A DNA stretch of 64,000 bases from Amblyomma americanum (GCF_052857255.1 NC_135505.1:54424792-54488791); one strand, 5' to 3'; counted from the first letter of the stretch, positions 50,280 through 62,379 are shown. A program made the numbers and translations. The notes: generated by a model not told the origin, from the sequence alone.

Positions 50280-50450
50280 CACTGTGCCACCACGGTGGCA
50301 CATGGGTTATGGTGTTCGGCTATTGACCCGAAAGACGTGGGTTCAATCCAGACTCTAGCAGCGTTGGTGTTACGGCGTAAAACAACGTGTGGCCGCCTTG
50401 GTCATGTGGAGTGCTCTCCGGGGTCTAACCCCGGTATGATCAAGTGATCA
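50280..50450 (+). repeat. tRNA-like repeat inside copy A
   Basis: CCACGGTGGCACATGGGTTA, GTTCGGCTATTGACCCGAAA and GTGGGTTCAATCC resemble a tRNA head with A and B boxes, followed by a non-Ruka body (GTAAAACAACG, TCCGGGGTCTAACCCC). The copy B counterpart is 60005-60175. A third SINE type is possible. Confidence 0.6.
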
Positions 50451-50759
50451 TGTCAAAAGAGACAGTCAGTGGCTGGAATGAGCTCGCACTGCTCATGTGC
50501 GCAGCTACTCCTGTTGTACCGTTTTTCAAAATGTAAGGATTCCTCACAGCAGTATCTGGTATCAAGTAATAGGGACCATCGGTTTAAATCATGCCCGCAC
50601 AGGCTCTCAATTATGTTTTCGTTTCAAAACAACCCACACGCTGCCTTGCTTGTGACGAACTATAGTACTAAATTTATCAGGAGTGTCTATAGGGACGCGC
50701 ATCAACTTCCACCCCTACCGAAAACTCTCGTAGGATTTCAGATGTGTCTCCCATAAATT

Positions 50760-51190
50760 TATATCTGTTACATAGGATCTCTACGTGTCACAATAGTGTC
50801 TCGTATGAGTTCATATGAGTAGCATAGGAGATATATGTGTAAAAGTATGTGCTTCGTATTAACCCATGTATGGTTCATATATGGTATGAACATATATATG
50901 GTTCATACGAGGTCATATGTATGAGAAATGTGCCTCGTGTGAACTGATATGAGATATATGTGTCGAAAAACGCGCTTCGTATGAAACATTTTAACACGAG
51001 TACATGTGTCAGTGATGTCCCGCGGATGAACTCATACGGGCCTAACACGAGTTCATACGCGGTGTGAATGTCTAGGGTTAACCCACGTACGCGGCACTCG
51101 TGGGAAAGCAGGAGCTCCCACGTGCATCGTATCAGCCTATATGCACACCTCCCGCAAACTTTGTCGTTCACGAGGTTGTCGTATACAGTC
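50760..51190. repeat. Degenerate ATACGAG/CATATG-rich tract
   Basis: Repeated variants of TTCATACGAG, GAACTCATACG, CATATGAG and ATATATGTGT in both orientations at irregular spacing. More occurs at 51755-51790 and 52040-52125 on the other side of the TGAG array. No coding potential. Confidence 0.55.
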
Positions 51191-51754
51191 ACGCGTACTT
51201 CGTGAAACACGCAGAATTGTAGCAACCAAAAAGCAAATAAAAGCGAGAACTAGAGCGCCAAAAAGACCAAATAATACTTGAGCAGTGAGAAAAAAACGTC
51301 TCCATGCATATCACAGTACAAATCAATATTCACAGTATCAGTAAAAGACCACTTCTCTAGTTCCGTTTCTGAAACCACGAAAATAACCACTTCACCTCAC
51401 GGCTTACACTCCAGTTGCAGTTATTGAAATGACATCGTGAGTTTTGTCAAACAAAAATAAACGCAACAGTGCAAAGTGCTGGGGTCGTCATCGTGGCCTG
51501 GTGTTTTGTGGCGTAAGCGTCCTTAGATATTTCTTTTCGGCACTATTTTCACGCAATAAATAAACCAAAACAGGTAGTTGTATAAGCGTGTTTAGTGTTG
51601 TGCGCGGCGGATGTAGAGGATGATGATTCGAATCCTTTTCAGCACGATTTTTTTTCGCCCAGTACTTTTTTCTACTTTTTTAGTTTTCTAAGTTGTATGG
51701 CAGCTTTTTATCGTCCCATTTTTTCACTTCCACACCAGCGCTTCTTTGTTCAAA
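51191..51754. other. No recognisable feature
   Basis: AT-rich stretch splitting the ATACGAG-type tract; no domain or repeat. Confidence 0.35.
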
Positions 51755-51795
51755 AGATTTACATACGAGACACATATGATACGTATGAAATATGA

Positions 51796-51926
51796 CTGAG
51801 TGAGTGAGTGAGTGAGTGAGTGAGTGAGTGAGTGAGTGAGTGAGTGAGTGAGTGAGTGAGTGAGTGAGTGAGTGAGTGAGTGAGTGAGTGAGTGAGTGAG
51901 TGAGTGAGTGAGTGAGTGAGTGAGTG
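51796..51926. repeat. (TGAG)n microsatellite, ~33 units
   Basis: About 131 bp of TGAG units with no interruption seen, ending TGAGTGG. Confidence 0.96.
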
Positions 51927-52934
51927 GTTGTAAACTACCGGTGGGATTAGCCTTGCAGTTGCTGCCGGCAATTGCTCCACCGTAGCGACACTTAAATAGA
52001 AATCACAGAAACACTGTCCGCAAAAACCCAAATAGACTGAGCATGGGCACGTATTGCATATGTGGGCACGTATGACACATATTCCATAATCTCGTTTGGG
52101 CTATACACGTATTACACATATATACGAGCTTGCTCGATAGGGACGTTCTTCGAGATCGTAGTGTATGCTTTCAGCGCCCTATCTCGAACAAAGTTGAGTG
52201 GCGAACGGTGCGCTGCTGACGGAGTTTTCTCGTTCCGCGTCTACTGACGCGATAAACTTGCGGCTCCCAGACGTCATTCGAACCTCGGCAAATCTTGCCT
52301 TCCAGTTGCATCTTGGTTTCGCAGTTTGGCTACGGCCTCGTCGGGAATATGAAACTTAGCACGGGCGTTTTAACGAGATGCTTCGCTGTCGAGCTTATCT
52401 TCGTGTGCGGCGTCGTCGTGTAATAGATGCCCCATCGTCAGATGGCGTCTTCCGTGGATGATTTTCGATTTTTACGTAGCAGAGCCACCTCCAGTGGTTG
52501 CTCTCCGCAGTGTTAACGTTTTAGGCTGGGGTATATTCCGCTGGGAACTTATCTGCCGTCACCGCTGCGCGAAGCGAAACGGGACGGTGGCGTCTGTGGG
52601 GACCTTGATGAGCTGCTAGGCGAATAGTGACCTATGCGCAAGTAGGCTTCGAAATTAATTTAGCTTGTTGCACCAATTAGCCCACCAAGAAGCCCTATTG
52701 AGTCTTCAAATCTCTCGGTCACTTTCCGAATCACGGTACAGGTGCGCTGTAAGAAAAACTGCAAAGTCCAATTCGTCCATGTTGGCATTGTCGCACGTTG
52801 TACTCCACAACGCCGATCTGAAAGTATATATGGCGGTTGTCACCGGTGCTCCAGGCGTCGAAATTTCTGGGGCACGGGGATCAGTCTTAGGCAGGGACAG
52901 TGCGTGGACACGAACGGCAGTATGGATCGCGCCT

Positions 52935-53866
52935 TGTATCCTGCTTTCGCTTTTGTTTGTTTTGTAAGATTCGCGGCTTATATATTCTTCGCTTCCTGTA
53001 ATTATTTAGGCTGAAGTCAACGCTTATTTTGTCTGGCGTCTCTTTTGCCCGTGTTTGTTCTGGTTTTGCGAATCATGAATATAACGAGATGTATACCAAC
53101 TTCCCCAACTTTTTGCTCTTCATTTTCCTCGTGCTCATAACAAACGATTTCAGTGTCAGTGAAAGAGCCACTAACAACATCGAGCGCTTTTGTTTCTTGC
53201 GCCTTTTTACTCTTTTCCTACGTTGGGAAAAAATCGTTGCCTTCTGATGTCGCAACGCCTGTAATGGTACGTCTGTTGCATTGGATACTACACTTGGAAC
53301 GGTTGCTTATTCTGGAGCTTGTTCATGGAAACTAGACTGAAACATGCATCATGATTCGATCTTTCTTTAAACGAGCAACTATTGTTCTGCTGTTTCCGAT
53401 TGATGCCTCCGAGAATCTATTTTTACGAGCTCCTCAAGAGCCGCATTTCCCTCCTGATTTCTAATAAACGTGCTGCGTTAAAACAGTGCAACATCTTTCT
53501 TAGAGAGTTTTCACTTGCGATTTCAGTATCTCACCTTTCTGAATAATTACTGAATTATTAAACATGCCGGGGCTGCAAGCAGCGTTGTGCAACATTGTTC
53601 ATTCCTTCTGCGTCACAATTCAACCTGAAACAGTCCCTTATTTGTAGAATTCCTCTTACATAATACTTCGTATTCCCATTTTTCACCATGCCACAACATT
53701 TCAACCGTGCACACGTTCAAAACAACATTATAATTTAATGAACATTTTTCCCATGTAACCTGCGCACATGCCCCCCCCCCCCCCCCCCCCTAAAAATCGG
53801 TTACCGTGGTTGAGAAAATAAAAGGTCTTAGCAAGCCTAAAGAATGTTCATACGAAAAATACTGAC
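52935..53866. other. Unclassified DNA with poly-C run
   Basis: AT-rich with no recognisable domain; a 20-nt C run at 53771-53790. Confidence 0.5.
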
Positions 53867-53876
53867 AATAAGTTTC

Positions 53877-54122
53877 GAGCCTCCGCAGTGACTTAGCGGT
53901 TATGGCGTTCGGCTGCTAGCCCGAAAGACGCAGGTTCGATCCCGGCCGCGGTGGAAAAATTTCGATGGAGGCGAAATTCTAGAGGCCCGCGTGCTGTGCG
54001 ATGTCAGTGCACGTTAATGAACCCCAGGTGGTAGCAATTTCCGTAGCCCTTCACTACGGCGTCTCTCATAGCCTGAGTCGCTTTGGGGCGTTAAACCCTG
54101 ACACCCATAAACCAAAACCGAA
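53877..54122 (+). mobile_element. Ruka-like tRNA-derived SINE, full length
   Basis: Starts CCTCCGCAGTGACTTAGCGG. Pol III boxes are visible (A-like TGACTTAGCGG; B GGTTCGATCCC). Body GATGGAGGCGAAATTCTAGA, GTGCGATGTCAGTGCACGTT, tail CCATAAACCAAAACC. Flanked by a perfect 10-bp duplication AATAAGTTTC (53867-53876, 54123-54132). Confidence 0.95.
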
Positions 54123-54394
54123 AATAAGTTTCTCTGTTAGGCACATCAAGACTAAACAGAAAGAAAAATTTTGGAAAAAAGCATGGTGACGAAAAGAAGG
54201 ATTTAAATGTAAACGAGTAATTTTTCCGCATGTATCAAATGTTAATGAGAGCTCATCTGCTCGTTAAAATGAGGTTTGTTGCGTGTGGGAGGGTTACCGC
54301 TGAGCAGTTAAGAGAGTATCATGCCGTAAATACACGCAAAAACAACAAAAGAAGAGTGGCGATGGTTGTGAATATGGCTTCATGCCTCACAAAA

Positions 54395-54765
54395 AAGAAA
54401 TTACCTGCGGTTCTACCAGCCTGAACCTAATAAGACGAGCAAAAGCTCTGTCAAGCATAGTTGTCTGATCTGACTCCTTTTCATATCGCAAAAGTAATCA
54501 GATTCCGCTTCACAGCGTCAAAGCACTAGTTCCGGCACATTGCTCATCGATGGCTTTGTGAGAAGATAAGGACAAGCCACCGGCGTTTAAAGATAGAAGG
54601 GCTGGTCCGCGATTTTCAGTAGCTGTACGAGTGGCGTCGTCTCCCGATACGCAGCTGTGGCGAGGTGGTGTGAGTCACGTGATTTGATAGTAGCGATGCG
54701 TTCAAGCGCAGTCGGCTCAATGCGAGCAGCTGTGGCGGATCGTGGCTGGTCACGCAGCAAGACGA
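54395..54765. repeat. Left flank of the PLE insertion (dispersed repeat)
   Basis: Matches 39250-39640 (AAGACGAGC, CATTGCTCATCGATGGCTTTG, CAGCTGTGGCG, GTCACG). Confidence 0.7.
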
Positions 54766-56330
54766 CAGAGCCAAGCCTAGGCTGCTCTGTTTCGAGTTCC
54801 CTTCCACAATCATTGCACACAGTTTCGAAAGTTTACATGGCGCTGAAAAACCTAGGTCCATCCCATATCTGCTTTTAATTTTCTTGATGCGATGCGAAAT
54901 CTTAAGCAAGTAGGGAACATGTGCATATTTTTTCTGAGAAGCCCTTTCCTGGGAGAGGGTCTAGTAAGTCTGGCGGAGCTTATTGACAAGGGACTCAGCA
55001 ACAGCTCGTAACAGTGGGTTCGGAAAGCCTGCATTTTCCAACCTCTCCACCTGACAGGCAAAACTTGAGTGCAGTTTATATACGCATGAGTTTAAAAGCG
55101 CTGATCGCAGACACGAAGAGGCTACACCCCTCTTCATCACCTTAGAGTGGGAAGAATCGAAGGGCAACAAGGCTTTTTTTTAGACATGGGTTGGAAGGCC
55201 CCAAACACATGTTCAGAATGACTAAAAAACAGAATAATGTCTAAAAATTGGATTGACTGATCTTGGGTAGCTCGAGCGTAATATTACGAGCGCTAGAGCA
55301 ACTGGAAAAGCCATATAAAACCTTCTCAGCTACTTCAGTTAGCACGTCTTTGGGTGAAAGTTTCAAAATAATTAAACAATCATCAAAGTATCTAAAACAC
55401 TTAAAATGAAGAGAAGAGTGAGATTAAGCTTGAGCATGCGGTCCAAATGGGCAAGAAAAATTTCACAAAGCACAGGCGTCACACGGAAATCAATACAAAT
55501 TCCTTTCTGTTGGACATACAAGTCATCGTCAAAGGAAACAATAGTGGAAACTAGATAAAATCTAAGCAGCTCAAGAAAGGAATCAGGAGATACGCCGCAG
55601 AAATTCTGAAACCCAACAGCGCCGCCAACATAGATCGGAGAGGGCTGAGTCGGGCTAGTTGGTTCATGTTGAAATGGTAGACAAAACAGCGCTGACGGAC
55701 GGGACGGAAGAAGGCGAGACAGACACAGCGCATGTGTCTGTCTCGCCTTCTTCCGTCCCGTCCGTCAGCGCTGTTTTGTCTACCATTTCAACATAGATCG
55801 GTTCTCTAACCGCACTGAAATGTTCTTCATGGGGTACTGAGTAGAACAACTCTTCCACATCGACGGACAAGGCACAGGGTGCACCTGCGACACCAGATTT
55901 TAACACATTCACCAGGGAATCAGGCCCTGTGATTTTAAAAGGATCTTGTGATTTAAAGTCGCTAAAATGGGTTTTAAGGAAGTTGCTGACTCGTGCCTGC
56001 CAGCTTCCTCGTTCTGTTACAACGGCCCTGAACGGACATACATCTTTATTTGTCTTAGAGGCGAAGAAAACACTAAGAACATTCAAATCGCTTCCCGTGA
56101 CCTGTTTAGCCTGTTTTTTGCAGATTGAGACCTTGTAAGAGAGGAAGTGCTCTGTTCTTCGTCTTGAAAGGCGACAGTGATACGGCCGTAAAATTCTTTT
56201 TTAACGGCAATCTTGGCATTTTCTTGAGAGAAATTTTGAGGGAGCACAGTGAAGCCAACTGCCCTGTCGGCCTGTAGAAGAGCAAGGTCATTCTCCCGAC
56301 CCATTTGCACGACCTTAAACCAGAAGATCC
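54766..56330 (-). mobile_element. Penelope-like element, inverted degenerate copy
   Basis: Minus-strand frames: VGFTVLPQNFS (56260), SQENAKIAVKKEFYGR, VSNFLKTHFSDFKSQDPF (55960), ALSVDVEELFYSVPHEEHFS (55870, RT block A), then C-terminal blocks parallel to the plus copy (MQAFRTHCYELLLS and LRFRIASRKLKADMGWT at 55035-54855). Stops and frameshifts throughout. A palindromic insertion sits at 55639-55793. No GIY-YIG domain seen. Confidence 0.75.
55626..55801. mobile_element. Perfect hairpin insertion with 13-bp target duplication
   Basis: CAACATAGATCGG occurs at 55626-55638 and 55789-55801. The insert begins AGAGGGCTGAGTCGGGCTAG then TTGGTTCATG and continues as a perfect hairpin with 60-bp arms (55667-55726, 55734-55793) and a 7-nt loop. 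The paralogous PLE copy (around 56480) lacks it. Confidence 0.9.
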
Positions 56331-58140
56331 TTTCAAAATCACATGGTCTGATTGCCTGGTGGTTGTGCTAAAATCTGGTCTAACACGTGCCCACTCTGCC
56401 TTGTCCGTCGATGTGGAAGAGTTGTTCAACTCGGTACCCCATGAAGAACTTTTCAGTGCAGTTAGAGAACTAATCAATGTTGGTGGCGCTGTTGTGTTTC
56501 AGAATTCCTGTGTCGTATCTCCTGATTCCTTCCTTGAGCTGCTTAGTTTTTATCTAGGTTCCACTATTCTTTCCCTTGACGATGACTTTATGTCCAAAAG
56601 AAAGGAACTTGTATCGGGTCCAGTGTCGCGCCTGTGCTTTGTGAAATTTTTGTTCACCATTTGGACCGCGTGCTCAAGCTTAAGCTCACTCTTCCCTTCA
56701 TTGTAAATGTTTTAGATACGCTGATAATTTATTAATTATTTTAAACCTTTTACCCAATGACGTGCTATCTAAAGTAGTTGACGATGTTTTGGTTGGCTTT
56801 TCCAGTTGCTCTAGCTCTCTTAAATTTACCGTCGAGCCACTGCCGTGGCTGAGCGGTTATGGCGCTCGGCTAGCGGTCCGAAAGACGCGGGTTCGATTCC
56901 GGCCGCGGCGGTCAAAATTAGATGGAGGCAAAATTCTAGAGGCCCGTGTACTGTGCGATGTCAGTGCACGTTAAAGAACCCCAGGTAGTCAAAATTTCCG
57001 GAGCCCTGCACTAGGGCGTCTCTCATAGCCTGAGTTGCTTTGGGGCATTAAACCTTCATAAACCAAAGTAAATTTACCCTCGAGCTAATCCAGGATTAGT
57101 CAATACAGGTTTTGGAATTAGAACTGTTTTTTAGTCATTCTGATCGTGTGTGCGGGCCTTCCAACCCAGGTATAAAAAATTCTTGTTTCCCTTCGATTCT
57201 TCCCACTCTACGGTGATAAAGTGGGGTGTAGTCTTTGCATGTCTGCGATCCACGCTTTAAAATTCATGCGTTCATAAACTGCGCTCTAGTTTTGCCTGCC
57301 AAGTGGAGTGGTTGAAAAATGCAGGCTTTCCGAACCCACGGTTACGTGCAGCTGCTGAATCTCTTGTAAATAAGCTCCGGCATACAGACAAGACCCTCTC
57401 CCAGGAAAGGGGTTCCCAGAAAAAAAATATGGAGTCGTTCCTTACTTGCATCAGATTTCACACCACATTAAAAAAATTTCAGGCAGATATGGGATTGACC
57501 TAGTGTCTTTAGCGCCATGAAAACTTTCGAAACTGTGTGCAATGGTGAGGGAGGGGAACACAAAACAAGGCAAGTGTGCAAAGAAGCACTTAGAAAAATA
57601 AGCGTGTAGAATGCACAACAGGCGCCATCTATAAGCTCCCTCTAAATTGTGGTCGCACTTGTATTGGTCAAACGGGCAGATGCCTTAATGATCGTATAAA
57701 AAGCATGCGCGTTCCTTAGAGGAGTCTGGCGTGTCAAATCTGCTAGTTCACTGCCGCAGTTGTGAAGGATGTTACCCTTATTTGAGCCGCACATAGATAA
57801 TAGGAAGAAGGAAGGGTCAACTTGAAAGCGAGATTGTAGAGGCAGTGGCCATTTGGAGTTCTTTGTTGCACACTGGTAAATCTACGTTCATTCTGTGGCA
57901 TCACTTCCACGAGCGTCAGTTGTCTTCTGTGTTTCTGAACCTGGGTTGTTATCATTATCAGGAGCTTTTTGTTTTAGTTTTGGTGCCATTTTTGTTTTTC
58001 CATTTCCACGGGTAACCTGTTGTTTTTTATCTCCCGTGATTTTCTTTTTGTGTGTTAATATTTTCTGGTTCCTTGACATTTTTTATTGTAGCGCACACGT
58101 GTTTCCCGTCTGTAAAAGCCATGTGGTTTTTCAATAAAAC
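56305..58140 (+). mobile_element. Penelope-like element, degenerate, head-to-head with previous
   Basis: Plus frames: LSVDVEELFNSVPHEELFSA (RT block A, 56400), FLELLSFYLGST (56530), KRKELVSGPVS (block B remnant, 56600), RYADN in place of the catalytic R-Y-x-D-D (56713), LKNAGFPNPRLRAAAESLVN (57310), then the GIY-YIG endonuclease start ECTTGAIYKLPLNCGRTCIG with QTGRCLNDRI (57605-57700). It ends with TTTTTCAATAAAACC at 58127. The mutated catalytic box, stops and the SINE insertion make it inactive. Confidence 0.8.
56838..57068 (+). mobile_element. Ruka-like SINE inside the PLE
   Basis: CTGCCGTGGCTGAGCGGTTA, GGTTCGATTCCGG (B box), GTGCGATGTCAGTGCACGTT, GTCTCTCATAGCCTGAG, tail TCATAAACCAAAG. Flanked by a 17-bp duplication with one mismatch, TAAATTTACC(G/C)TCGAGC (56821-56837, 57069-57085). 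Confidence 0.95.
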
Positions 58141-59030
58141 CCCACTGCTTCTAACTTGAAGGTGAAATTTCGTAGCCACATGACCTTCAGCTTTGTAAGC
58201 GAGGAGTTGAGTTTTCGATCAAAAAAGAAAAAGCACACAGGATTGATAAACAAATTTTATGCCGAAATGACTACATCGTGTTACACAGTGATTGTGAGGC
58301 CCCAGAGACAATACCAAAGACGCAGGCTTCTATCTCAAAACAATTATAGTAGCGCCCCGAGATAAGTAGAGTTCTCTCGACGCGAAAGCTGCCACGATTT
58401 CATGAAAAAGTGGAATATTACTTCTGACAGGATTAGGACCCACGACCCATTTCAGTTGGCTTAAGAGTGTGACAGCGTTAATAGGCGTCGTCTTGAATCA
58501 TAATCCTGCCTTGTCGATAGATACCGGTCTACAGGAACGAGGAATCTTGTGGTATGAATGTTTTTAATGGTTGCGCTACGTGGGCTACATATCCCAATAA
58601 AAAAAAAGATGCTGAAGGACACACGGCACAACCAACATCCTAGGTAGAATGCGCAATTCAAATGTGATAAGCGAAGTGGCCTGCCCGACAAGCGCATCAC
58701 AATATTTTACACCACGCGGGTAACCTTTTGTCAAACTTTTGATAATCTTCCTTTTTGCACGCTCCTTCGTCGAGCTCTGCATAACACATTCAATAGTTCG
58801 TGTCATGAGATGAGAAGTTGCGGTTTTTGTAAGCCCACAACCGTTTCCTTTTTTTTCTGCAGGTTAGCATGATAGAAAGAAAATGGTATCGTTTTACCAC
58901 AGTTAGAACCAGGAGACGTGCGAACCATGTATTTCGCCTGATTGGCTCATCGATTTGCTCTGTTTGGTCGTCGGCACGCCTGCCGATGGGAATAGACTCA
59001 GGTAAAGCTCGGATGGATTTTATGTTGATC
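58141..59030. other. PLE right flank, then unclassified DNA
   Basis: 58150-58225 matches 39680-39745 (CCACATGACC, CAGCTTTG). 58226-59030 holds short frames without domains. Confidence 0.45.
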
Positions 59031-60175
59031 TTAAATGGTGGGCTCGGAAATGGAAGTTCCTGAAGACGACGAAGAGCGATGCGCAGCTCGAGAGTGTGTT
59101 GCAGTTTCATAGGAGGCGCGATCGGCTGCGGGGATCGCACAATGCTCGCGTGCAGTGGCCAGCCAAGCTGATCTGTTCGCGCCGCCACGAGTTCGAGTCC
59201 AAGCCGTGGCAATATTTTTTTACTCATTCGTCCAGGGCAAAGGATTAAGCGATGGCTCAGGTTTTGCACCTTTGATAGTGAAGAATGGCTTTCGCTCTAA
59301 AAATCGAGGGACGCATAAATGGAGAGAAAGTGATAAAGAGAAAGGTGGAAGGGAGGGCTGTTAATCAGAGGGGAGTTCCGTTTGGCTACCCTGAAATGAG
59401 AGGCGCACAATTTCCGCCTCAACGGTATGCGCGATAGCGGTAATGGGTACATTCAGCCGCCGGGGGTCCTCTTTGCCTATCACTTTGCAGACACCAACGC
59501 TGTCGGCAAGATACACAGACCTTCATTCAGCCAAGTCGAATGAAAGTGCCTCGAAGATGTAACCTTAGCCTGCCTGACTCACGCCCCTAATGTCACTTGT
59601 TCTATTGCAGTCCAAATACTTTAACTTTCATCGCCTGGAATGTGCTCCAGGTTCCTACGGGGCATAATGGCGGCAGATTCGTGTTGCGACGTTAGAATGG
59701 CCATTTTTCTAACTTTCATTCACTTTTCATTCCCGCAACTCCGCGTGCGACGTCCCGACCTGCTCGAGCAAACTGGATTTTCTCGACAGGCCAACTACGA
59801 CCTTTGCTTCTCCACTGAGCGGGACCCTTGACGCTATCGCGTTAGAAAGGGAGCGGGGGTTGAGGGAAGCAGAGGCGGGCGTTCGAGAAATTCCGTCTAA
59901 GACGTTGCTTGCGTGCCAAAGGAATCACAAGGAGAAAACGGGTTGATGCCACCGTGATTGTCTGCGCGGTCAGGATCTTGACAGCGATCAAAAAAAATTC
60001 TAGACCGATCACGTCTTTCTACGCTGTGCCGCCATGGCGGCACTGGAGTTGTGGTGTTCGGCTATTGACTCGAAACACGCGGATTCAGTCTAGACCCCAT
60101 CAGCGTAGGTGTCACAGCGTAAAACAACGCTGCTGCTGTGATCATGTGTAGCGCTCGCCGGGGTCTAATCCAGTG

Positions 60176-61200
60176 CTAAGATCGGTGCCAGCGGGTCTCA
60201 TCCTTAGCAATAAAGACAGCATCTCTCACCTGCTGGAAGCCAACGCTGGGCTTCTTCGGGGTGGTCCCGGGCCACGTAACAAGGATCGCTATCATGTTCC
60301 CCCTCTCCCTAGTAACCCGATCTATGTCGCCCGGATGGATTCCGGGAACCTATTAAACGAAGCGGACAGGCTGCCGCAGTGATCTAGCGGCAGCTAATCC
60401 CCTATGATCGTTACTAAGCTGGGAGGAACTAATGCGGCCTGATTCCAGATAGTAGATAGTCTGCATGGGAAAACGGCGGCGGATTAGCGGTCATCGTTCA
60501 CCAGCCTTCGAAGGCATCGCTAAGAAAGAAGCGACCCTTTCGGCTACTGGACCCGACCATGCGATCTTGTCCGGCGCGTCGGCTGATATCTAAATAACAG
60601 GTGTAAGCCCCGCGTGGGAACTTTCGGCTGGCTAGAACACCTCTCCCTCCGAAGCCGACGTGGACCCGAGAGCATCTTCCTCTCTCCCTGGTCGACACGT
60701 GACGAGGACGTAGCCCTATGTCCGGTGGTGAGTGTTCGTGCGCGAAAATGCGTTTTAGGCAACTCCTTCCATGGCGGATACCTCCTAAACCTGGGGAATC
60801 TAGGGACGAAGAACAGTATAAATCTGGACGGCGATGTGCAGTGAGATCATGCTCTATTTAGAGAACATCCTCGATGCTCCTTCTGAATGCTCCATTTAGG
60901 AATGCTTCATTTAGGGATTATCCTCGATGCTTCTTAGGGATGCTCCATTTTGGGATGCTCCATTCCCATTTTTCATAATGATTTAAGATCCTCTCTTCAG
61001 AAAGGAGTTCACTTTTGTTCTCTGTTAAAGTATATAATGTAAATAAAACCTCTCGTAACACTTCTCCTATCATTCAACTCCTCTAACTCGTCGGCAGTCC
61101 TGTTCTGGTGGTGGCAGTGTACGGAGCAAGCTTCGTTCCTGACCGTGGTTCTGTCGAGAGGGACACCGAGCCCCAACATCCAGCACACGGTACGGTAAAT
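60176..61200. other. Possible LTR remnant
   Basis: GC-rich stretch 60180-60850, then repeated GATGCTCCATTT/GATGCTTC phrases (60870-60965), TATATAATGTAAATAAAACC (61032-61051) and, 60 bp later, TTCTGGTGGTGGCAG. It looks like an LTR with a polyadenylation signal and primer site, but no second LTR or pol frame was found. Confidence 0.35.
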
Positions 61201-62379
61201 AATCATGTTAAAACCTGTTGAACGACGCCAACGTCGAAAAATACAGCGCGACTTAACTACTAACACCTTGTAATGTTAGCTTATATTACATGCAACCCAC
61301 CCAAGCGTCCTGTAAGTTTAAGTTGATAAGTGTGGAGATCCGCTCCACCTTCAATTTCTGAAAAACATTCTAATTCACCGAAACTTTCTTTGTCTAGACA
61401 ATATTTGTGTAAAAATACGTCAGCTCGTCAACTATCTCACATATAAAGACTGATTTCCTGGTATTTAAAATGAACTATCGAAGTCAACGATTAACCCATT
61501 ATCAACGGTTTTCCCATGGGATTGATAGAAAAAATTGGGAATGGCTGTCTTCCCCGCCCTGGAACCTTAAAGTTATTCAGAATAATGGCCTTTGGAGCGA
61601 GTGTATGCATAACGCGCGCCGGCGCAAAGAAGACGCATCAAAAAGACAACACAGTCGCACGCTACCAACAGTTTATTACACGAAAAGGAGGTCAATTTAT
61701 AATATACAACTCAAGCATGTGCCACAGCGAATTATCGTTCAGAACCATGCCGATGACACGGCAACATGAAAAGCGACCGCACCTAAGAAATTGCATGACA
61801 CATCTTTGTAATCTGTGCATCAAATGTAGCTTCTGATAAGAGGCTTTGTAAACCAGAGAGAGGCATAAATTTTTTACCAAAAGAAGCCTCCAGCGTTCGT
61901 AGTAAAATTAGTAAAGACCAATAAACTAAAACAAACCAAAAACAAATAAGCACCTTCCTCTCCACAAAAAACAACGCACAACACCCGTAACTTAACGCAC
62001 AAAATGCTAGTCATGAAAGAACCCTGGAGTGGTACATGCCTTCAGAACATCTTTCAACGGAGGTAATTGCAATTCATTGAAGAGCTGAAGAGGTCTCACC
62101 AACGCGTGAGCTTTCAATCCTTTCAATCAAAAACGGTTTCAGGTATAATGGTATGCAAATACATGTCTGTTGTCGTGTTTCATGCTTTTATCCGGTCACT
62201 GGCTGGCTTCGTAGTTATAATGCAGTGCCGCATGCTTGACCTGTGTTTACTAAATCTGCCTCCTTTACGTGTAATGAACAGTTCGTAGTGTGCGCATGTG
62301 TTACCTTTTGCTTTTGCTGTCGCCGTTCCGCTGCCCTTCGTTTAATCTTAATGTCATTAACCCTTAAAGATAAAGAGTG
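61201..62379. other. Unclassified AT-rich DNA in copy B insertion
   Basis: Apart from the module at 61613-61680 nothing is recognisable; a 106-codon plus frame (61516-61836) has no domain. Confidence 0.35.
61613..61680. repeat. PLE-edge module with T-poor core
   Basis: GCGCGCCGGCGC, about 34 nt of T-poor core (AAAGAAGACGCATCAAAAAG and on), then CGCTACCAACAGTTTATTA. Confidence 0.6.

Larger units (their letters stand above)
48455..52930. repeat. Long repeat, copy A (with insertions)
   Basis: Homologous blocks 48455-48561, 49518-50740 and 52150-52930 match copy B in order and orientation. Interruptions are a 13-bp-duplication-flanked insert (48562-49530) and a low-complexity stretch (50760-52135). 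Identity is roughly 80% by eye. No open frame spans it. Confidence 0.8.

Noticed and set aside
51759..52031. Frame with (THSL)n repeats
   Set aside because: Translation of the (TGAG)n microsatellite.
53880..53960. tRNA gene
   Set aside because: The tRNA-like A and B boxes are the head of a Ruka-like SINE with target duplications; the same applies at 56840, 30496, 49000 and 50285.
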